Part shown: in pieces, positions 14,991 through 24,465 of the stretch
How positions within the stretch are numbered: the first letter of the stretch is position 1
Layout of the letters: each line of letters opens with the position of its first letter
Source of the DNA: CAYVRJ01 sp964453645
GTDB lineage: Bacteria; Bacillota; Clostridia; Christensenellales; JAWKQI01
Reading direction: 5' to 3'
Assembly (NCBI GenBank): GCA_964453645.1
Contig: CAYVRJ010000007.1
Coordinates: 62,001-126,000 of the forward strand
DNA length: 64,000 nt
Position numbers and translations under genes: made by a program
Notes under the pieces: generated by a model
What the model was told of the DNA's origin: nothing
Seen by the model: only the letters and a program-made list of their open reading frames with translations
Databases searched by the model: none

Positions 14991-16808
14991 TCACAAACAA
15001 AGTTGCACTTCATATTCACACAGCCACTGTTCCAAACCCAGCAAAAAGGCAATGAGCTGAGGGCCTGTCATGAGCTGGCCAAAGAAGGGTTCGGAACAAC
15101 CCGTTGTCAGCAACTGCTGAACAAACCCCATGTCGCATATTTCTTTTAAACGGCACTCAGGCCCATCCATCACTTTCTTTAACTGTTGGCTCACCAACTT
15201 GGTGTAGAGGGGGTGATGGGTTTTGGGATAGGGGCTTTTCTTCCGCTCGAGAATGTCGTCGGGCAGCAGTCCCTTGAGCGCCTGGCGTAAAATTCCCTTC
15301 TCACGCCCGTTGTGGCACATTATATCCCAAGGGATGTTGTAGGCGTATTCCGCAATGCGGTGGTCGGCATAGGGCACCCGCACCTCCAGCCCGCAGGCCA
15401 TACTCATGGTGTCCTTGCGGCACAACAGGTTTGCCATGAAGTATTTTACGTTGGCGTAGAGAATTTTGCGAATGTGGTTGGCACTGTTGTGATCCGAACC
15501 GTCCACCGGAGCTTCGTTTAAACAATCGCTGTAGGCCGTTTTGGCATAGTCGTACAGGGGCAGGGGCAGTTTTAATAATTTGTTGCGCAGTGGGATGGAG
15601 TTACCCCAGGGGAATACGTCGGGTAATTCCTTTTGATGAAACCAAGGGTACCCTCCAAACAGTTCGTCGGCACACTCTCCCGAAAGGGCAACGGTGACGT
15701 TTTCCTTCACTTTTTCGCAAAATAGCAGCAGGGAGGAATCCACATCCGCCATGCCCGGCAAGTCTCTTGCCCTAAGCGCCTGGGGCAGTGCCTCCACCAG
15801 CTCTTCAATGCCACACTCATAGAATATGTGTTCGGTTTGGAGAAAATCCTTCATTCGCTTGACGTATTCTCCATCGGCATTAGGCTGAAACAAACTCTTG
15901 GAAAAATATTTATCGTTTTCGGTGTAGTCGATGGAAAAGGTTTTTAACTGCTTGTTCCGCCGTTTATATTCCCCTGCTGCAACGGCAGAGATGGCCGAGG
16001 AGTCCAACCCACCCGACAAAAACGTACCCACACCCACGTCGGAGATGAGCTGACGGGTGATGGCATCGGTCACTAAAAACCGCAGTTTGTCGATGGTTTG
16101 CGTGAGATTGTCCTCATGGGGGTGTGCGGAAAACTGCCAGTAGGTGTGGGTATAGTGTCCGTTTTTGGAAAACACCAAACACTCCCCAGCCTTTAACTCT
16201 ACAATATTTTTAAAGGGCGTTTTACCCATGACCCGTGCGGGAGATAAGGCAAACAAATGGGTCAACCCCTCTTCGTCCACAACGGGGTGAATGCCCGGAT
16301 ATTTCAGCAGTGCCTTAATTTCCGATGCAAAGATTAACACATCGCCTAAAATGGAGTAGTACAGGGGTTTCACGCCCATTCTGTCCCGGCAGAGGAACAG
16401 CCTGCCCTTGTTTTCCTCCCACACGGCAAAGGCGAAGATACCGTTGAGTTTATCCACGCAGGACGGTCCCCACTGTATGTATGCTAAGAGCAGGACTTCG
16501 GTGTCCGAATGGGTTTTAAAGATGTGTCCCCGGCTAATCAACTCGTTGCGCAGTTCATAGGTGTTGTACAGCTCCCCGTTGTATACCAGGGTATAGGACT
16601 CACCCGCCACCGCCACCGACATGGGCTGGGCACCGCCGATCCGATCCTGCACAATCAGCCTCCGATGCCCCAGGGCACAGGTGTGGGAAACCCAGGAACC
16701 CGCAGAATCCGGCCCTCTGTGGGCCAGAGATCGAACCATGTTATCTAATATATATGTTCGTTTGAGCGCACTTGAATGATAATCTACAAAACCTGCAATT
16801 CCGCACAT
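14991..16808 (-). CDS. asnB: Asparagine synthase (glutamine-hydrolysing) AsnB
   Basis: 605 residues from the ATG at 16808, the only start that leaves Cys as residue 2 (MCGIAGF). After Met removal this is the nucleophile of the N-terminal glutaminase domain. SLAHRGPDSAG, LGHRRL and YNGELYN follow. The C-terminal synthetase domain has the ATP-pyrophosphatase loop SGGLDSS and ALSGECADELFGGYPWFH. It makes Asn from Asp, Gln and ATP in the cytosol. An in-frame extension upstream is part of a repeated leader module and is rejected. The leader also carries a hairpin at 16939-16955; a -10 box TATAAT lies at 16896-16901 (minus). Confidence 0.94.
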   Translation of the reverse strand: MCGIAGFVDYHSSALKRTYILDNMVRSLAHRGPDSAGSWVSHTCALGHRRLIVQDRIGGAQPMSVAVAGESYTLVYNGELYNTYELRNELISRGHIFKTHSDTEVLLLAYIQWGPSCVDKLNGIFAFAVWEENKGRLFLCRDRMGVKPLYYSILGDVLIFASEIKALLKYPGIHPVVDEEGLTHLFALSPARVMGKTPFKNIVELKAGECLVFSKNGHYTHTYWQFSAHPHEDNLTQTIDKLRFLVTDAITRQLISDVGVGTFLSGGLDSSAISAVAAGEYKRRNKQLKTFSIDYTENDKYFSKSLFQPNADGEYVKRMKDFLQTEHIFYECGIEELVEALPQALRARDLPGMADVDSSLLLFCEKVKENVTVALSGECADELFGGYPWFHQKELPDVFPWGNSIPLRNKLLKLPLPLYDYAKTAYSDCLNEAPVDGSDHNSANHIRKILYANVKYFMANLLCRKDTMSMACGLEVRVPYADHRIAEYAYNIPWDIMCHNGREKGILRQALKGLLPDDILERKKSPYPKTHHPLYTKLVSQQLKKVMDGPECRLKEICDMGFVQQLLTTGCSEPFFGQLMTGPQLIAFLLGLEQWLCEYEVQLCL

Positions 16809-16858
16809 AATAAACTCCATTCCGCCACTTGCGGCACAATCGTTTTGAAAGTCCATTC
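16809..16858 (-). repeat. Start-proximal leader repeat module (asnB copy, shortened)
   Basis: Read on the minus strand: atggactttc, then gattgtgccgcaagtggcgg and aatggagtttatt before ATG. Relative to the copies before the VanW and E2 genes, the hairpin stem is changed from ccgt/acgg to ccgc/gcgg and shortened, while the aagtg loop and aatggag ribosome site are kept. Confidence 0.65.
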
Positions 16859-16927
16859 TATAATAAGAACAAACCCTTTGAGCTGACTATTTTTTATTAT
16901 ATGCAAGAAAGTAAGCTTTGTTGTAAT

Positions 16928-16955
16928 GAAAGAAACAAAGCCCCATTGCGGGGCT
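16928..16955 (-). terminator. Terminator-like hairpin in the asnB upstream region
   Basis: agcccc/ggggct with a 5-nt loop, followed on the minus strand by tttgtttctttc. It lies upstream of the asnB -10 box (16896-16901), so it may end a short upstream transcript or act as an attenuator for a more distal promoter. No T-box consensus is visible. The remaining sequence of 16809-17127 shows only promoters and AT-rich DNA. Confidence 0.5.
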
Positions 16956-17062
16956 ATATTTCTACAAAATTTTCGTGAAGTTTGTTATAATATTGGTTTT
17001 CTTCAAATAATAGTATGTATACCTTATGCATAAAAAACAAGAGAATTCGACAAAATATGTTA

Positions 17063-17091
17063 TTGAAAACCGTATGAAAAACTGCTACAAT
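17063..17091 (+). promoter_or_regulatory. Sigma-A promoter of the Cys-rich small protein
   Basis: TTGAAA (17063-17068), a 17-bp spacer, and TACAAT (17086-17091), 37 bp before the start codon at 17128. This also shows that a longer upstream reading frame (from 17026) is not the true start. Confidence 0.8.
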
Positions 17092-17127
17092 ATGTTATAT
17101 ATTGTAATTTATAAGGTAGGGGCGCAT

Positions 17128-17319
17128 ATGAAGGAAACGTACACTTGTTGTCAGGATTGTTTATATTTAAAAAAAGAAAGTTATAAATATATCAGCAATT
17201 TCACGTTCCAGGAATATGAGAAGTGCCTCGTGGATGCACTGCCCAGCAACCCGGAAAAATGCGGGCATTATATTAATAAAGTAGAATTTGAACAAACCTT
17301 TCATTTAATAAATTGTTAA
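17128..17319 (+). CDS. Cys-rich small protein of unknown function
   Basis: 63 residues: MKETYTCCQDCLYLKK, an aromatic middle, then CLVDALPSNPEKCGHY and a terminal Cys. The C-C-x2-C cluster near the start with a later C-x12-C-x-H pattern could bind zinc or an iron-sulfur centre; this is inference. No membrane segment. The start is chosen by aaggtaggggc upstream and by the promoter at 17063-17091. The family is not recognised. It precedes the DUF1254 gene by 79 bp on the same strand. Confidence 0.7.
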   Translation: MKETYTCCQDCLYLKKESYKYISNFTFQEYEKCLVDALPSNPEKCGHYINKVEFEQTFHLINC

Positions 17320-17398
17320 AATTTTTAAAAACCTGTGCGAATTTATTGTTTTTGTGATAAAATAGTGGCTAATCAAACAATAAAGGCGGGGTTGGTTC

Positions 17399-18850
17399 TT
17401 GGTATTTACCAGCGAGCGAAAGCGCAAAACAAGAAATCGAGTCATTGGCATTGTGGTTGCCGTGGGGGTGGTGCTGCTCTTTGCAACCATGATCACCTAT
17501 TTAACCTATTCGGGCACCGTTGCCAAATACGGCCTGAACAAGGATTTGGAGATCGACACCGCCGTTTTAGAGATGAACAAGACCATTGCCTCTCAGGCGT
17601 TTATATACGGTTATCCCGCGGTGGAGATGTACGATTTTTTTTATCAAATTGCTGTGGACAAGGAGAGCCGGTTCTACACCCCTCTCAACAAATTTTTGCA
17701 CGTAACCCGGTTTGCCCAGCCCCAGTACGAGACCATTCTAAACTCGGATGCAGACACATTAAGTTCGGTGGCTTGGGTGGACGTGAAGCGGGAGCCTGCG
17801 GTGATTTACTGCCCCGACACGGGGGACAACTATTATTCCATTGAAGTTCTGGACTTTTACAACAACTGTGCGGGTAGTTTCTTTAAAACCAAAACGGAAG
17901 TTTCCAAGCGAAATTTCATCATCACCTACAGCGGCTGGGAAGGTAAGATTCCTGCAGATACCCAGCAGATCACGGTGAACACACCCTATGCCTTTGTGTA
18001 CGTGCGCTTAAAAGTGCCGGGGGTGACGGAGGTGGAGCGGCTAAAGAAGGTGCAGCAAAAGTTTAATATTCGGCCCCTGTCTTGGCACAACAACACCAAC
18101 GAGTATTTTGGCACCACCATCGACTTTCCAAAGCTGACCCACGAGACGCCCATGGAATTTTATAACGCTCTCAACGCAATTATGCAATTAAATCCACCGC
18201 CCCAGTCGGACATGGGTTTAATCAGCTTTTTTAATCAAATTGGGGTTTCTCCCGGCAACGTGATTATGGAGGAGAATTTCAGCGAAATTGAGTTAAGGGG
18301 AATTAACGAAGGGTTTAGCTTGGGGCAAAATCTGCTTGCCTATTCGGATTACAAGATTATGGTGCCCTTAAAGGGTGGGTTTAGCATTGTCAGTGCGGCC
18401 AACGCTTATACGGGGGATTTTTACGCCCGTGCGTCACTGATGAATTTGGGCACATTTGGTTACAACCCCCAATATTTCTTAAACCTCTACGCCCACAAGG
18501 AGATGAACAACGAATTTTTGCACGGCAAAAACCGATATGTATTGACCTTTGAAAAACCGCCCGAGTGTGAGGAGGGTTGGTCGGTGACGCTGTACAATGC
18601 GTCCAACGACACGATGGTGAAGAACGATATGAAGGTGTATTCTATTTGCAGTTGGAATAACCCTTGGAAGTACAACGAGGATGGATCGCTATCTATTTAC
18701 ATTTCGCAGCAGTCGCCCGAGGACAAGTCTATGATCAACAACTGGCTGCCTGCTCCCGACGACAATTTCTATTTAACTTTGCGCATTTATTTACCCGGCG
18801 AGGATGTGCTATCGGGCAAGTGGGTGTACCCCACTATAACAAAAGTGTAA
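17399..18850 (+). CDS. Membrane-anchored DUF1254/DUF1214 protein
   Basis: 483 residues starting at a TTG with aaaggcgggg upstream. One N-terminal transmembrane helix (about 14-36) is followed by a DUF1254 region (about 60-190; ASQAFIYGYPAVEMYDF, LNSDADTLSSVAWVDV, YYSIEVLDFYNN) and a C-terminal DUF1214 region (about 370-480; NRYVLTFEKPPECEEGWSVTLY, then a SIYISQQSP segment). This two-domain pair is common in bacterial secreted or surface proteins but has no established biochemical function. It faces the outside of the cell. A repeat cluster follows the stop. Confidence 0.85.
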   Translation: MVFTSERKRKTRNRVIGIVVAVGVVLLFATMITYLTYSGTVAKYGLNKDLEIDTAVLEMNKTIASQAFIYGYPAVEMYDFFYQIAVDKESRFYTPLNKFLHVTRFAQPQYETILNSDADTLSSVAWVDVKREPAVIYCPDTGDNYYSIEVLDFYNNCAGSFFKTKTEVSKRNFIITYSGWEGKIPADTQQITVNTPYAFVYVRLKVPGVTEVERLKKVQQKFNIRPLSWHNNTNEYFGTTIDFPKLTHETPMEFYNALNAIMQLNPPPQSDMGLISFFNQIGVSPGNVIMEENFSEIELRGINEGFSLGQNLLAYSDYKIMVPLKGGFSIVSAANAYTGDFYARASLMNLGTFGYNPQYFLNLYAHKEMNNEFLHGKNRYVLTFEKPPECEEGWSVTLYNASNDTMVKNDMKVYSICSWNNPWKYNEDGSLSIYISQQSPEDKSMINNWLPAPDDNFYLTLRIYLPGEDVLSGKWVYPTITKV

Positions 18851-18861
18851 CAACCGTTTTT

Positions 18862-19057
18862 TATGGGGCTTAAGCCCCTAACCCCGTTTTCGTGGGCGCT
18901 GCCCACACCCGCAAGGGGGAATGATTCCCCCTTGACCCCTCTTGTTGGGGGGGTCATTTTTATATGTTAAAACCTTAGCAAAGCGATAGCTTTGCTACAA
19001 AGGGTGCAGGGGTGATGCCCCTGCCTGGGGGTTTGGGGGCGAGTAGCCCCCAAATAA
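18862..19057. repeat. Modular palindromic repeat cluster, copy 6
   Basis: Contains ggggcttaagcccc, gtgggcgctgcccac, aagggggaatgattccccctt, gcaaagcgatagctttgc, gcaggggtgatgcccctgc and gggggcgagtagccccc. It occupies the gap between the convergent DUF1254 and symporter genes and may terminate both. Confidence 0.88.
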
Positions 19058-19060
19058 TAA

Positions 19061-20428
19061 CTAGCTAATATCTCCCCGTTCCTTCAGTTCGGAAACAATA
19101 CGCTCAAACATGGGCTTATCAATCTTATACTTAAAGTAATAAATCAAATATCCCGCCAAAATAAACAAGAGAGGCAGCAGCAACATAGCAAGCTTCATAA
19201 TAAACAACCCCTCGGAAGTCACATCGTTGGGCGTTGCCGCATCGTTGATGCCCGAAATAATCACCGTTGCACCCACAATACCCGTTGCAATCGCTCCCCC
19301 CATCTTGTTGATAAAGGGCTGTATGGAAAATGTAATGCTCTCGTTGCGCTTGTTAAACTTCCACTGGCCGTATTCAATGGTGTCTGCCAAAAACACCAGC
19401 ATGAGCAGTTGAATAAACGCCTGACCAACAAACAGCAACACCCCTGCACAACCGATAAACAGCATATCCATGGGCGAGAAGAAAAAGACGATGTAACCCA
19501 CCACAACCAAGATTGTTGCCAGCGTATAGAGCTGCTTTCGGTTGAGTCTCTTGGAAAACAGCGGAAAGACCAGCAGGGCAAGAATTTGCGAAACCCCTAA
19601 GATCACTGCAAAAATGGAATACATCTCTTCGTTCTTAAAGGCGTATTTAAAGAAATACAACCCAAAACTGGTGGTGGTCATATAACCGATCATAAACAGT
19701 GCCATGGAGATGGCGGTGTACAGCAACTGATCGTTTTTAAAAATGGCTTTAAACATGCCCTTAAGAGTGGTCTTTTCCTCCAGCTTATACTTGTGTCTCG
19801 GCTCCTTCACCCCAACGATGGTGATGAGCTGGCCGATATACATAATGGCAACAACCCCAATGGCAAAGAGGAAATATGCAGTTTTCATACTGCCCGTCCC
19901 ACGACCTAAGGCTTCGGTTAAAGGAATGATCCCCGCAACCACAACAAACAACCCGATGTTGGCGCAAATGCGGGCAAAGGCGCCGATCTGCTCTCGCTGG
20001 GTTTGATCCAGGGTGAGAGAGGGCATCATGGACCAAAAGGAAATGTCGTTGGCGGTGAAACTCATACCCCACAACAGGTAAATTACTGCAAAGACGGCCA
20101 CATAGGTCATACCCGTAAAACCAAAGTCGGTGAAGAGCAACACGGTGAATATGCCGCTGAGCAGCGCACCGAAAAGAATCCACGGCTTATACTTGCCGTA
20201 CTTGGTGCGGGTATTGTCCACGATGGTGCCCATGATGGGGTCGTTGAGGGCATCAAACACCCGGGCAAAGACGAATATTCCCGTGATCCACCACATGATC
20301 TCACTGGATAGTTTTAAGATGTCGGTTAAATAAAAGATGAGGTACATGCTCACCAAGCTGTAGAGCATATCCCTGCCGATGGTGCCCAGACCAAAGGTAT
20401 ACTTGTTGCGCTTAAAGTGTTCGTTCAC
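19061..20428 (-). CDS. GPH-family (MelB/XylP-type) glycoside:cation symporter
   Basis: 455 residues and about 12 transmembrane helices. The N-terminal motif YGLG-like GLGTIGRDMLYS and the loop FDALNDPIMGTIVDNTRTKYGKYKPWILFG are diagnostic of the glycoside-pentoside-hexuronide:cation symporters. It imports oligosaccharides or glycosides with Na+ or H+. The GTG start at 20428 has a strong Shine-Dalgarno (aaggaggaag). As last gene of the glycosidase operon, it probably brings in the galactosides or glucosides that the three upstream-encoded enzymes cleave. Confidence 0.92.
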   Translation of the reverse strand: MNEHFKRNKYTFGLGTIGRDMLYSLVSMYLIFYLTDILKLSSEIMWWITGIFVFARVFDALNDPIMGTIVDNTRTKYGKYKPWILFGALLSGIFTVLLFTDFGFTGMTYVAVFAVIYLLWGMSFTANDISFWSMMPSLTLDQTQREQIGAFARICANIGLFVVVAGIIPLTEALGRGTGSMKTAYFLFAIGVVAIMYIGQLITIVGVKEPRHKYKLEEKTTLKGMFKAIFKNDQLLYTAISMALFMIGYMTTTSFGLYFFKYAFKNEEMYSIFAVILGVSQILALLVFPLFSKRLNRKQLYTLATILVVVGYIVFFFSPMDMLFIGCAGVLLFVGQAFIQLLMLVFLADTIEYGQWKFNKRNESITFSIQPFINKMGGAIATGIVGATVIISGINDAATPNDVTSEGLFIMKLAMLLLPLLFILAGYLIYYFKYKIDKPMFERIVSELKERGDIS

Positions 20429-20468
20429 GGCACTTCCTCCTTAAATAATAAAGATCAATGTAACTCTT

Positions 20469-22832
20469 CTATCGTCTTTCATGTAATTCATTTACACAGT
20501 TACTTATGAAAGAACAGTGTTGCTTTTGTATTGTATATAAGTTTGAACCAAAATCCCCCAACAGACGGGTGTTTTGGTTGTAATAGGTGCCCATAAACTG
20601 ATTGGCTAGTTTCACCCCCGAGGCAAGGGCTGCACCCGTCACTTTGTAGGACTCCACACAATCGGGCAGCATATAGTGCTTGTTGATGGTGCGGAGGATA
20701 AACCCTTCGGGGTGGAGTTTGATGGGGGATATGTGGTTGATCAGCGCACCAAACCGTTTGATGGAAATTCCCTGGGGAAAGGTTTCAAAGGTATAACAAT
20801 CCTTTGGTTTTAAACCCTTCACACAAACGGTATCGCCCCCCGGGCTGGCCGTGGCTAGGGTTTGAAAGTTGCCCAAGATGGCATTCTCCCCCCCGCAGCA
20901 CAAAAAGTTGATTCTGTTGTCCCGCTCTCTGTCGTATCGAAAGAACGTACCCTGGGTGAGGGTTTTGCGGTGCTGTTTATAGAAGGCGATTTGCTTTTGA
21001 ATCTCCTTGCGCTCCACCCGGGAGAGAAAGGAGAGGTCCAATTCATAACCGAGTTGGCCGAAGGCCGCAACGTTAAACCGGGTGTACAGGGGTGTTTTGC
21101 GCAGGGTCTGCTGGTGGGGGGCAAGGGAAACGTGGGCACCCATGGTGGATAGGGGGTACAAGTAACTCAGCCCCTCTTGGATGGCCAGCCGCTCAATGGG
21201 GTCGGTGTCGTCCGAGGCCCACACTTGGGGCATAAAACAAAGCATACCCAAATCAAACCTGTTTCCCCCCGAAGAGCAGGATTCAAACAGCACGTCGGGA
21301 TTTGCATCCACAATTCTTTTTAAAATGTCGTACAACCCCAAACAATAGCTGTGGAAAAACTGACCCTGATGGTTCACGTGAGCCGAGTACATGTGGCTCA
21401 TGTGGCGGTTCATGTCCCACTTCACATAGGTTATGTTTGCACTGGCTAAGGTGTTGTTCACGTTTGTAACGATGTAATCCCGAACGTTTTTGTTACACAG
21501 GTCCAGCACATATTGGTTGCGCCCCAAACATCCCTTGCGACTTGAAATTTTCACAACATAGTCGGGGTGGGTGCGAAACAAGTGGCTGTCCTCGTTGACA
21601 CACTCCGGCTCAAACCACAGCCCAAACTCCAAACCTAGCCTGTTGATCTTTTTTGCTAGAGTGTTAAGCCCACCGGGTAACTTCTTTTTGTTGACGGTAT
21701 AATCCCCCAGCCCGGCTTTATCGGAATTTCTAGCGCCAAACCAACCGTCGTCCAGCACAAACAGCTCAACACCCAGTTTTGCCGCCTTGCGGGCCAGAGA
21801 GAGCAGCTTGCGCTGGTTAAAGTTAAAAAAACACCCCTCCCAACTGTTGTACAGCACGGGGCGCTCTGCTTCTTTAAATTTTCCCGAAACGATGTGGTTG
21901 TTGATAAACTCGTGGAAATTTTGGCTAAGGCCGTTGTACCCTCCGCTGGAGTATGTGAAAATGGCCTGTGGGGTTTCGAAGGACTCCCCAAAACCGAGAT
22001 CCCACATAAAGCAGTGGGGGTTCATGCCCGTCATCACCCGCAGGGTGTCGTTGTTGTGTTTTTCCACAGCAGTGTAGTGGTTGCCGCTATAAATTAAGTT
22101 CAACCCATACACTTCCCCAAAATCTTCGCATACCTTACCCCGGGAGATGAGGATGCCCGGGTTGTGGCGGTTGGAACTTCCCCCCGTTGTGGAATCGTTC
22201 ACATAAATGCCATAGTCTATTTTTCGGGTGTGTTTGTGGGTCTCTTTAATCCAACCACCGTCAAAGGTGGTCAACTGATAGTCCCCCGCACCCAAGTCCA
22301 ACATGGCGCTCATGAGCTTGCGGATGGTGAGTTTCTTTTGGTTGTTGTTGGTGAGAATGGCTCGTCTTGCGAAAACGTTTGTCTTTTCAAAAACCGTGTA
22401 GTGCAGGGTTAACTCCACATTGTTCACAACATCTTGCAGCGTTACGACTAAAGTCTGTGCATCCGTTCCATAGGCCCCCGGCAGCTCTCCCGAAATGCAT
22501 CCCTCCACAATTTTGTGGGAAACATACGTAAAATCGCAGACAAAGGTTCCGTCGGGCATGAGAATCTCCGCCGGACTGTGCCGGAAGTCCCCCGCACCTA
22601 TGCCCGAGTATTCCAAAAGTGTGGTATCCAGACAATAAAAATCATCAGTTGGGTCGTAGGCGATGCTGCTGCCCGTCATAGCCGTTTGCTTGTGGCGAAG
22701 GGCTTCAAAATCCCCGTCGGCTACTTTTCTGCCGTAGTGCAGGGCAGACAGATGTTTAAACTTGGTGACTTCAAACAGATAACTGGTGTTTTCCGTCTGC
22801 AAGTGAAAGACGTTGTTCGCAACAGTAATCAT
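20469..22832 (-). CDS. GH36 alpha-galactosidase
   Basis: 787 residues with all GH36 motifs: an N-terminal beta-sandwich, LFVLDDGWFGAR near residue 358, YVKWDMNR with the nucleophile D473, LFESCSSGGNRFDLGM near 515, and SDDTDPIERL with the acid/base aspartate at 541/542. There is no signal peptide, so it acts in the cytosol on imported raffinose, melibiose or similar alpha-galactosides. The start lies 2 bp after the GH13 gene's stop. The protein is slightly longer than the ~730-residue norm for this type. Confidence 0.93.
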   Translation of the reverse strand: MITVANNVFHLQTENTSYLFEVTKFKHLSALHYGRKVADGDFEALRHKQTAMTGSSIAYDPTDDFYCLDTTLLEYSGIGAGDFRHSPAEILMPDGTFVCDFTYVSHKIVEGCISGELPGAYGTDAQTLVVTLQDVVNNVELTLHYTVFEKTNVFARRAILTNNNQKKLTIRKLMSAMLDLGAGDYQLTTFDGGWIKETHKHTRKIDYGIYVNDSTTGGSSNRHNPGILISRGKVCEDFGEVYGLNLIYSGNHYTAVEKHNNDTLRVMTGMNPHCFMWDLGFGESFETPQAIFTYSSGGYNGLSQNFHEFINNHIVSGKFKEAERPVLYNSWEGCFFNFNQRKLLSLARKAAKLGVELFVLDDGWFGARNSDKAGLGDYTVNKKKLPGGLNTLAKKINRLGLEFGLWFEPECVNEDSHLFRTHPDYVVKISSRKGCLGRNQYVLDLCNKNVRDYIVTNVNNTLASANITYVKWDMNRHMSHMYSAHVNHQGQFFHSYCLGLYDILKRIVDANPDVLFESCSSGGNRFDLGMLCFMPQVWASDDTDPIERLAIQEGLSYLYPLSTMGAHVSLAPHQQTLRKTPLYTRFNVAAFGQLGYELDLSFLSRVERKEIQKQIAFYKQHRKTLTQGTFFRYDRERDNRINFLCCGGENAILGNFQTLATASPGGDTVCVKGLKPKDCYTFETFPQGISIKRFGALINHISPIKLHPEGFILRTINKHYMLPDCVESYKVTGAALASGVKLANQFMGTYYNQNTRLLGDFGSNLYTIQKQHCSFISNCVNELHERR

Positions 22833-22834
22833 GG

Positions 22835-24391
22835 TTACACCTTGAGCACGATGGCTTCGTAGGGGGAGATAATGTGGGGCAGAACCGTTCGCTCGTAGTT
22901 GGAAAAGGCGATGAACCCCTTAAACTTGTTCTCATATTTAATATACTTATGGCCAAAATTTAAAATGATGATATATCGGTTTTGGCCGTTCTTGCGCTCG
23001 TAGACCAGCAGGTTTCGCTTGTTTCGAATGACCCGGAAGGTGCCGTCGATCAACGCAGGTTCGGTTTTGCGCAGGGCGATGAGTTCTTTATAACAAGTGA
23101 AGATGGTGTTGTTGATGCTGGTGTCCACGGGATTACTCCGCTTGCCCCAGTCCAAGGGGGAGCGGGCGTGATCCCGTGTTTTTTTCTTAATCATCTTCCA
23201 GCGCAACCAAGCGGGGAAGTGATACTTTTGCAACAGTTTATCCACATTGATGGATTCCACGTCCCGAATGCTGTCCATGGAGGGGAAGTTGATGTTTTTT
23301 AAACCCCACTCCTCCCCCTGATAGATATAGGGGGTGCCCCTAAGGGTGAGGAGCAGCGTGGCTAACATTTGCGCACTCTGTTCCCGGTATTTGCCATCGT
23401 CTCCAAATCTGCTGACGCTGCGCGGCTGATCGTGGTTTTCCAAATAGTTTGCGTTCCAGGGCACTTCCTTTTGCCACTTGATGATTGTATCGATGAATTG
23501 TTTTTTATTAAACTTTTTCGATATCCACTTGACGAAAATTTCATCGGCTGCCATGTGTTCAAAGGAGAGCATCATGCTAAGCTCTTTTTCTTTTTCGTTG
23601 GTGAACAACCGTGCACACTCGGTGGTGATAAACGCACCTTCTCCCACGGTAAAACAATCGTAGTGGGAGAGCACATCTCGGTTCAGTTCCTGAAGCACGG
23701 CGTGGCAGCCGGGGGTGGACAAATAGTGCTCCGAACCGGTGAGAATGAGTTTCTTTTTGCCGTTGTCCAAGGTGTTTTTAAAGATGCAGTTGATCACATC
23801 ACATCGAAAGCCAGCAATACCCTTTTTTAGCCAAAAGTGCATAATCTTCTTGATTTCTTCAATGACTTCGGGGTTGTTGTAGTTTAAGTCGGGTTGGCGT
23901 TTGGAAAACAGGTGCAGGTAATACTCGCCCGACTGTTCGTCAAACTCCCAGCACTTTTGCCCAAAGAAACCCGTCCAGTTGTTGGGCAGTTGGTTGCCCG
24001 GTTTGCCGGGGCGCCAGTAGTAAAAGTTGCGGTATTTGGAGTGTTTGTTTCGGCTTTCCATAAACCAAGGGTGTTCGTCGGAGGTGTGGTTGATGACTAA
24101 ATCCATGAGAATTTTCATACCACGGCTGTCCGCCTCGGTGATTAACCGCTCCATGTCCTCCATGGTGCCGAACTTGGGATAGATCGAGTAGTAGTCGCTG
24201 ATGTCGTAGCCGTTGTCATCCTGGGGGGAGTTATACACGGGGGACAGCCACAGGACGTTGACACCCAATTCCTTGAGGTAGTCCAATTTGGTTATAATAC
24301 CGCCGATGTCACCCATGCCGTCTTTGTTGGAGTCGCAGAAGCTGCGGGGGTATATTTGATACACCACACTTTTCTTCACCCAGTCTTTCAT
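22835..24391 (-). CDS. GH13 (subfamily 31-like) alpha-glucosidase / oligo-1,6-glucosidase
   Basis: 518 residues from the ATG at 24391 (aggtgg 6 nt upstream). The start KDWVKKSVVYQIYPRSFCDSN and the MDLVINHTSDEHPWF, GFRCDVIN (nucleophile D198), TVGEGAF (acid/base E251) and ENHDQPR (D321) motifs match GH13 oligo-1,6-glucosidase/alpha-glucosidases. The QPDLN segment after the B domain is typical of the subfamily. Cytosolic. It would release glucose from alpha-1,6 or alpha-1,4 oligosaccharides, or from sucrose-type cores after GH36 has removed galactose. Confidence 0.92.
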   Translation of the reverse strand: MKDWVKKSVVYQIYPRSFCDSNKDGMGDIGGIITKLDYLKELGVNVLWLSPVYNSPQDDNGYDISDYYSIYPKFGTMEDMERLITEADSRGMKILMDLVINHTSDEHPWFMESRNKHSKYRNFYYWRPGKPGNQLPNNWTGFFGQKCWEFDEQSGEYYLHLFSKRQPDLNYNNPEVIEEIKKIMHFWLKKGIAGFRCDVINCIFKNTLDNGKKKLILTGSEHYLSTPGCHAVLQELNRDVLSHYDCFTVGEGAFITTECARLFTNEKEKELSMMLSFEHMAADEIFVKWISKKFNKKQFIDTIIKWQKEVPWNANYLENHDQPRSVSRFGDDGKYREQSAQMLATLLLTLRGTPYIYQGEEWGLKNINFPSMDSIRDVESINVDKLLQKYHFPAWLRWKMIKKKTRDHARSPLDWGKRSNPVDTSINNTIFTCYKELIALRKTEPALIDGTFRVIRNKRNLLVYERKNGQNRYIIILNFGHKYIKYENKFKGFIAFSNYERTVLPHIISPYEAIVLKV

Positions 24392-24418
24392 AAACAACCA
24401 CCTATATGTTATTTTCTT

Positions 24419-24462
24419 TTGGGCTCTTTTCTTGGGGGTTTGGGGCGAAGCCCCATATAAAA
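24419..24462. repeat. Modular palindromic repeat, copy 7 (single module inside an operon)
   Basis: ggggtttggggcgaagccccatat between the GH1 and GH13 genes. It is the shortest member of the family and the only one lying inside an operon. Confidence 0.7.
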
Positions 24463-24465
24463 AAA

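Noticed and set aside
16809..16856. AsnB start 16 codons upstream
   Set aside because: It would bury the catalytic Cys that must become the N-terminal residue.
16809..17060. T-box riboswitch for asnB
   Set aside because: No AGGGTGG-ACCGCG T-box core or specifier loop could be found; only a simple hairpin is present.
17026..17127. 97-residue form of the Cys-rich protein
   Set aside because: A promoter lies inside the extension, so it would not be in the transcript.
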